7,754 bases of DNA from CAZCBN01 sp964496975 (GTDB lineage: Bacteria; Planctomycetota; Phycisphaerae; Phycisphaerales; UBA1924), in the NCBI GenBank assembly GCA_964496975.1, contig CAZCBN010000144.1:1-7754 (forward strand), written 5' to 3'. Each line of letters starts with the position of its first letter. Position 1 is the stretch's first letter. The position numbers and the translations under genes were made by a program. Of this stretch, positions 5,042 through 7,754 are shown piece after piece. The notes beneath the pieces are model-generated. The model saw only the letters and a list, made by a program, of their open reading frames with translations. It did no database searches and had not been told where the DNA came from.

Positions 5042-7754
5042 TCAAGGCGCCTGTCCCGCCGGCGCCTGTCCCGCCGGCGCCCGCTCGGGCGGCTCGTTGC
5101 CGCCGGGCCAGCGCTGCGCATCGGGCCACCCGGTCGAGCGGGGCCACGCCTCAAGCGCCGGCACGGGGCGGCTCAGCCGGACGCCGATCCAGTATCGCAT
5201 GGGCTGCCCCTGCTCGGTCGTCAGCGGCGCCCCGGACTGCGTGTCGACCAGCGGCAGACCCAAACGCCACACGCCCTCCATGCCCCGGGGCAGCGTCGGG
5301 TCGTCGGCGATGCTCAGCGGCTTCGCGCCCGGCGCCCGCAGCGCGAGCAGGCCGCCCCAGCGGCTGGAGACACGCGCCGTCGCCTCCAGCGGGCTCGTGC
5401 CCGTTCGCGCAAAGCGCAGCTCCACCGGCCGGTCGCTCGGCAAGGGGAAGCGGAGCTGCGCGTCGGGCAGCGGCACATCGGTCGCCACGCGCACGCCGGC
5501 GGACGTCGGGAGGGCCCGCTCGCCCTGGTGCACCTCGACAAAGCGGAACGTGCCCGCCGCGGCGGGGTCGGGCTGCAGGTTGAAGCCCAGCAGCACAAGC
5601 TCCCACGACAGCGCGCCGCCCGCCGCCTGCGGGTCAAGGAACTTCGCCACGCCCACGCTCGCCGAGAGCCAGGGGCNNNNNNNNNNGGGCCGACGCCGTC
5701 GCCCATCGCAAACACGCGTTCGCCCCGCAGCTCGCTCAGCAGCCCGGCGACCTCGGGGGGCAGGCCCGCGTCGTCGCCGTCGCCGATGCGGCCCAGCTCG
5801 CCCCGCTTCGCCGGCAGCGCGCCCATCACCATGGCCGTGCGCGCGACCACCGTCGCCGCGGCGTCGGGCGTCAACTCCTCCGCCGCGTCCAGGCAGACCG
5901 GGAAGCCGCGGCCCTCGGTCACGATCGATCGCAGCGCCGACAGCGCCACCTGCGCCGACGAGGCCGCGAGCGCCCGCAGGGCCCCGAGCGACACGTCGCT
6001 CCAGTAGCGCGGGCCCGGCGTCGTGGCGTCGGCGTCGTACACCAGCATCGCCCCCTGCCCGAACAGCGAGGGAGACGACCCGAGCACCGCGTCGCGGGCG
6101 TCGGTGACCTCGGGCCCCAGGCGACGCCAGTCTTCCATCGCCAGCAGGCAGCGGTCGCTGTACCCCCGCAGGTCGCGCAGCGCCCGCGCGTCGTTCTCAA
6201 GCCGAGCGGCCAGCGCCTCCACGCCCTCGACGCCGCCGCGCAGGTCTGCCGGCACCGCCCGCAGCGCCGCGGCGAACCGCTCGCTCAGATCGGCGAGCCG
6301 CGGGTTGAGCTCGCGCGGCGCGAGCCGTGTGAGCGCCCGATACGCCGCGGGCCAGTCCGTCGGCAGCACCGGCGCGGCCTGGTCCATCGCCGCGACGCCC
6401 CAATACGTCAGATACTCCTCGGCGTACGAGGCCGCCTGCACGCGCAGGCCCTCGACGCGCTGCCCGAGCTCCGCCGCGTCGAGCACGCCGCGGCCCCCCT
6501 CCGCCGCCACCAGTTCCCCCAGCAGCGCGACCGACGCGAACAACTCCGCCGCCGCCCGCGGCTCAAACGCCGGATCAAACCCCCCGCCCGCCCCCAGCGG
6601 CGTGAGCGGCAGGTCCACCGCCCACCCCTCCCCCACCGCCGCCCCGCGCGTCTGCACAAACGCCCGCAGCCCCTCGCGGCTTGAAAGCGCCTCGACCGTG
6701 ACGGCGACCGCGTCGCGCCGCACCCGCCGCGCCGCGGCCCGCGCCGCCGCCTCGGCCGAACGCCGCGCCGACGCCGACGCCTCGCCCTCAGCCAGCGGCG
6801 CCGCCTGCACCTCGCCGAGCCAGCGGCCCTCAAGCTCCGCCACCGCGCGCAGGGCCGCCGCGACATCGCCCGCGTCCGACGCCGGCGCCGCCTCGTTCAG
6901 CCGCGCCGACACGCCGCGGTACAGCGCCGCCCGCGCCTGCGCCGCACGCACCGACGGATCGCCCGGCACCGACGCCAGCAGCTCCGCCCGGGCCTGACGC
7001 AGCGGCGCCTCCAGCCGCTCGACACGCGACGCGACGTCCGACGCCAGCGCCGCCCGGCCCTCGCGCAGCGACGACGCCAGCGCCGCGAGCGTCGGCGAGG
7101 CCCCGCCCGCGTCCGCCGCGGCGAGCAGGCGGTCGTACTGCGCGAACGCCGCCTCGGTCGCCTCCTGCCGCGCCGCCGCGAGAAGCTCGTCCGCCGGCGC
7201 ATCCGCCCGCGGGCCCAGCGCCTCGACCCGCTCGGCCAGCACCGTCGACAGCGCCACCAGCTCCTGCACGCCCTGCGTGTACGCGCGGGCCGCCGCCGCA
7301 AAGGCCGACCGCGACGTCGCCGCCGCAAGCGCGCCGTCCGCCAGCAACGCCCGCTCGCGGGCCGCGAACGCCTCGGCCGCCTCGATCAACCTCGACAGCT
7401 CGGCGAGCAGCGTGCCCGGCCGTGCGCCCGTCGCGGCCCACTCCGCGTTGAACGAGGCCACGCCCGCCCGCAGGGCCGCCGCCGACGCCTCGGTGCCCAC
7501 GCCCGCCGCCGCGGGGGGCCACGCCGACCCGGCGGGATACGTCAACGCGGCGATCTCGGCAAGCTCGGCCGCGTCCGCCTCATAGAGCGAGAGCCGCTCG
7601 GGATTCTCCATGAGCAGGTATCGGAAGAGCGGGTCAAGCCGGAGTGACTCCGGCCCGCGCACCACGGTCGCCGCCTCAACCGGGGCGCCGCGAGAAGCCC
7701 CGCCAGAAGCCCCGCCCGAGGCCCCGTCCGCCGCCGCGCCGCCGCCCGCATTCC
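5042..7754 (-). CDS. TssM/IcmF-like T6SS membrane protein, C-terminal part; 5' end off the window, interrupted by N gap
   Basis: The frame is open to the right edge (the codons before the GTG at 7665 still read through, encoding a GGAS-repeat linker), so the true start is outside the window. About 688 codons precede the N gap and 210 follow it; the two parts are in different frames if the gap is exactly 10 nt, which is a placeholder length. The right part begins with LRLDPLFRYLLMENPERL and continues as a long Ala-rich, helical region. Then come EEYLTYWGVAAM and DWPAAYRAL, resembling the Tyr/Trp segment of IcmF-family proteins, and GRGFPVCLDAAEELTPDAAA (about 5865-5925), resembling the 'gRYPF...' region of the IcmF C-terminal domain. 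After the gap comes a beta-rich end (SWELVLLGFNLQPD, TFRFVEVHQGE). TssM is the inner-membrane/periplasmic part of the TssJLM complex that anchors the T6SS baseplate. The next gene is TagF-like, as is common after tssM. The sequence is divergent and the ATPase-like and membrane parts are out of view, so another large periplasmic protein cannot be excluded. Confidence 0.6.
5046..5082. repeat. 15-bp tandem repeat at the 3' end of the TssM-like gene
   Basis: Two identical 15-bp units (GGCGCCTGTCCCGCC at 5046-5060 and 5061-5075) are followed by a partial third. They encode PAGQA repeats, giving a C-terminal tail that ends ...APAGQAPAGQAP. The repeats end one codon before the stop. Confidence 0.85.
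5677..5686. other. Assembly gap (10 N) inside the TssM-like gene
   Basis: Ten N bases. The reading frame before the gap (ending ...FAMGDGVGP) and after it (beginning PWLSASVGVAKFLDP) differ by one if the gap is taken literally. Exactly ten N is a usual placeholder for a gap of unknown or estimated size, so this is more likely an assembly artefact than a frameshift mutation. Confidence 0.95.
7693..7728. repeat. Three 12-bp tandem repeats in the TssM-like gene
   Basis: Two identical units AGAAGCCCCGCC (7693-7704, 7705-7716) and a diverged third (CGAGGCCCCGTC, 7717-7728) encode a Gly/Ala/Ser linker of GGAS units upstream of the LRLDPLFRYLL region. The repeat is in frame and looks like a flexible interdomain linker. 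Confidence 0.75.

Noticed and set aside
4927..5154. Longer N-terminus for the TagF-like protein
   Set aside because: The extra 76 residues are Arg/Gly/Pro-rich without similarity, and extend into the 3' end of the preceding gene. GAGGAGG before the ATG at 4926 marks the better start.
5042..5656. A separate small gene starting at the GTG at 5656
   Set aside because: The frame stays open upstream to the N gap, and its sequence reads as the natural C-terminal end of the gene on the other side of the gap.
4634..6007. Long + strand open frames running through the N gap
   Set aside because: They read across undetermined bases, are Arg/Ser/Pro-rich without motifs, and are antisense to the TagF-like and TssM-like genes.

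Overview
The window is very GC-rich. It holds four protein-coding genes, all on the minus strand, read in the order TssM-like (right edge) -> TagF-like -> TpsB -> TpsA (left edge). I found no tRNA, rRNA, CRISPR array, transposase or integrase. The high GC, the divergent type VI secretion proteins, the long Ala/Pro/Gly-rich linkers and the style of the haemagglutinin-type exoprotein fit a planctomycete, perhaps Phycisphaerae. That placement is an inference from protein style, not from a marker gene. The run of 10 N bases (5677-5686) is an assembly placeholder, which suggests a draft or metagenome-assembled genome.

Right half (3649-7754): two genes of an apparent type VI secretion (T6SS) locus. 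The first (5042-7754) runs off the right edge and is interrupted by the N gap. It looks like the C-terminal part of a TssM/IcmF-type inner-membrane protein. The second (3649-4926) has a clear TagF/ImpM-type N-terminal domain, followed by a long extension and a C-terminal transmembrane helix. The order tssM-tagF is common in T6SS loci and supports both calls.

Left half (1-3590): a type Vb (two-partner secretion) pair. The TpsB outer-membrane transporter (726-3590) is unusually long because its POTRA1-like domain is duplicated and the copies are separated by a proline-rich linker. It is followed by the start of the TpsA exoprotein (1-581), which has a signal peptide and a textbook N-terminal secretion (TPS) domain. 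The rest of TpsA lies beyond the left edge.

Gene spacing is 115 bp, 58 bp and 144 bp, with a good Shine-Dalgarno sequence before each of the three starts seen in the window. The T6SS and TPS genes could therefore be co-transcribed, but the sequence cannot prove this. The tpsB-tpsA intergenic region holds two tandem 13-bp units, each able to form a small hairpin. Short in-frame tandem repeats (12, 15, 21 and 3 bp) sit in the linkers or tails of three of the four proteins.
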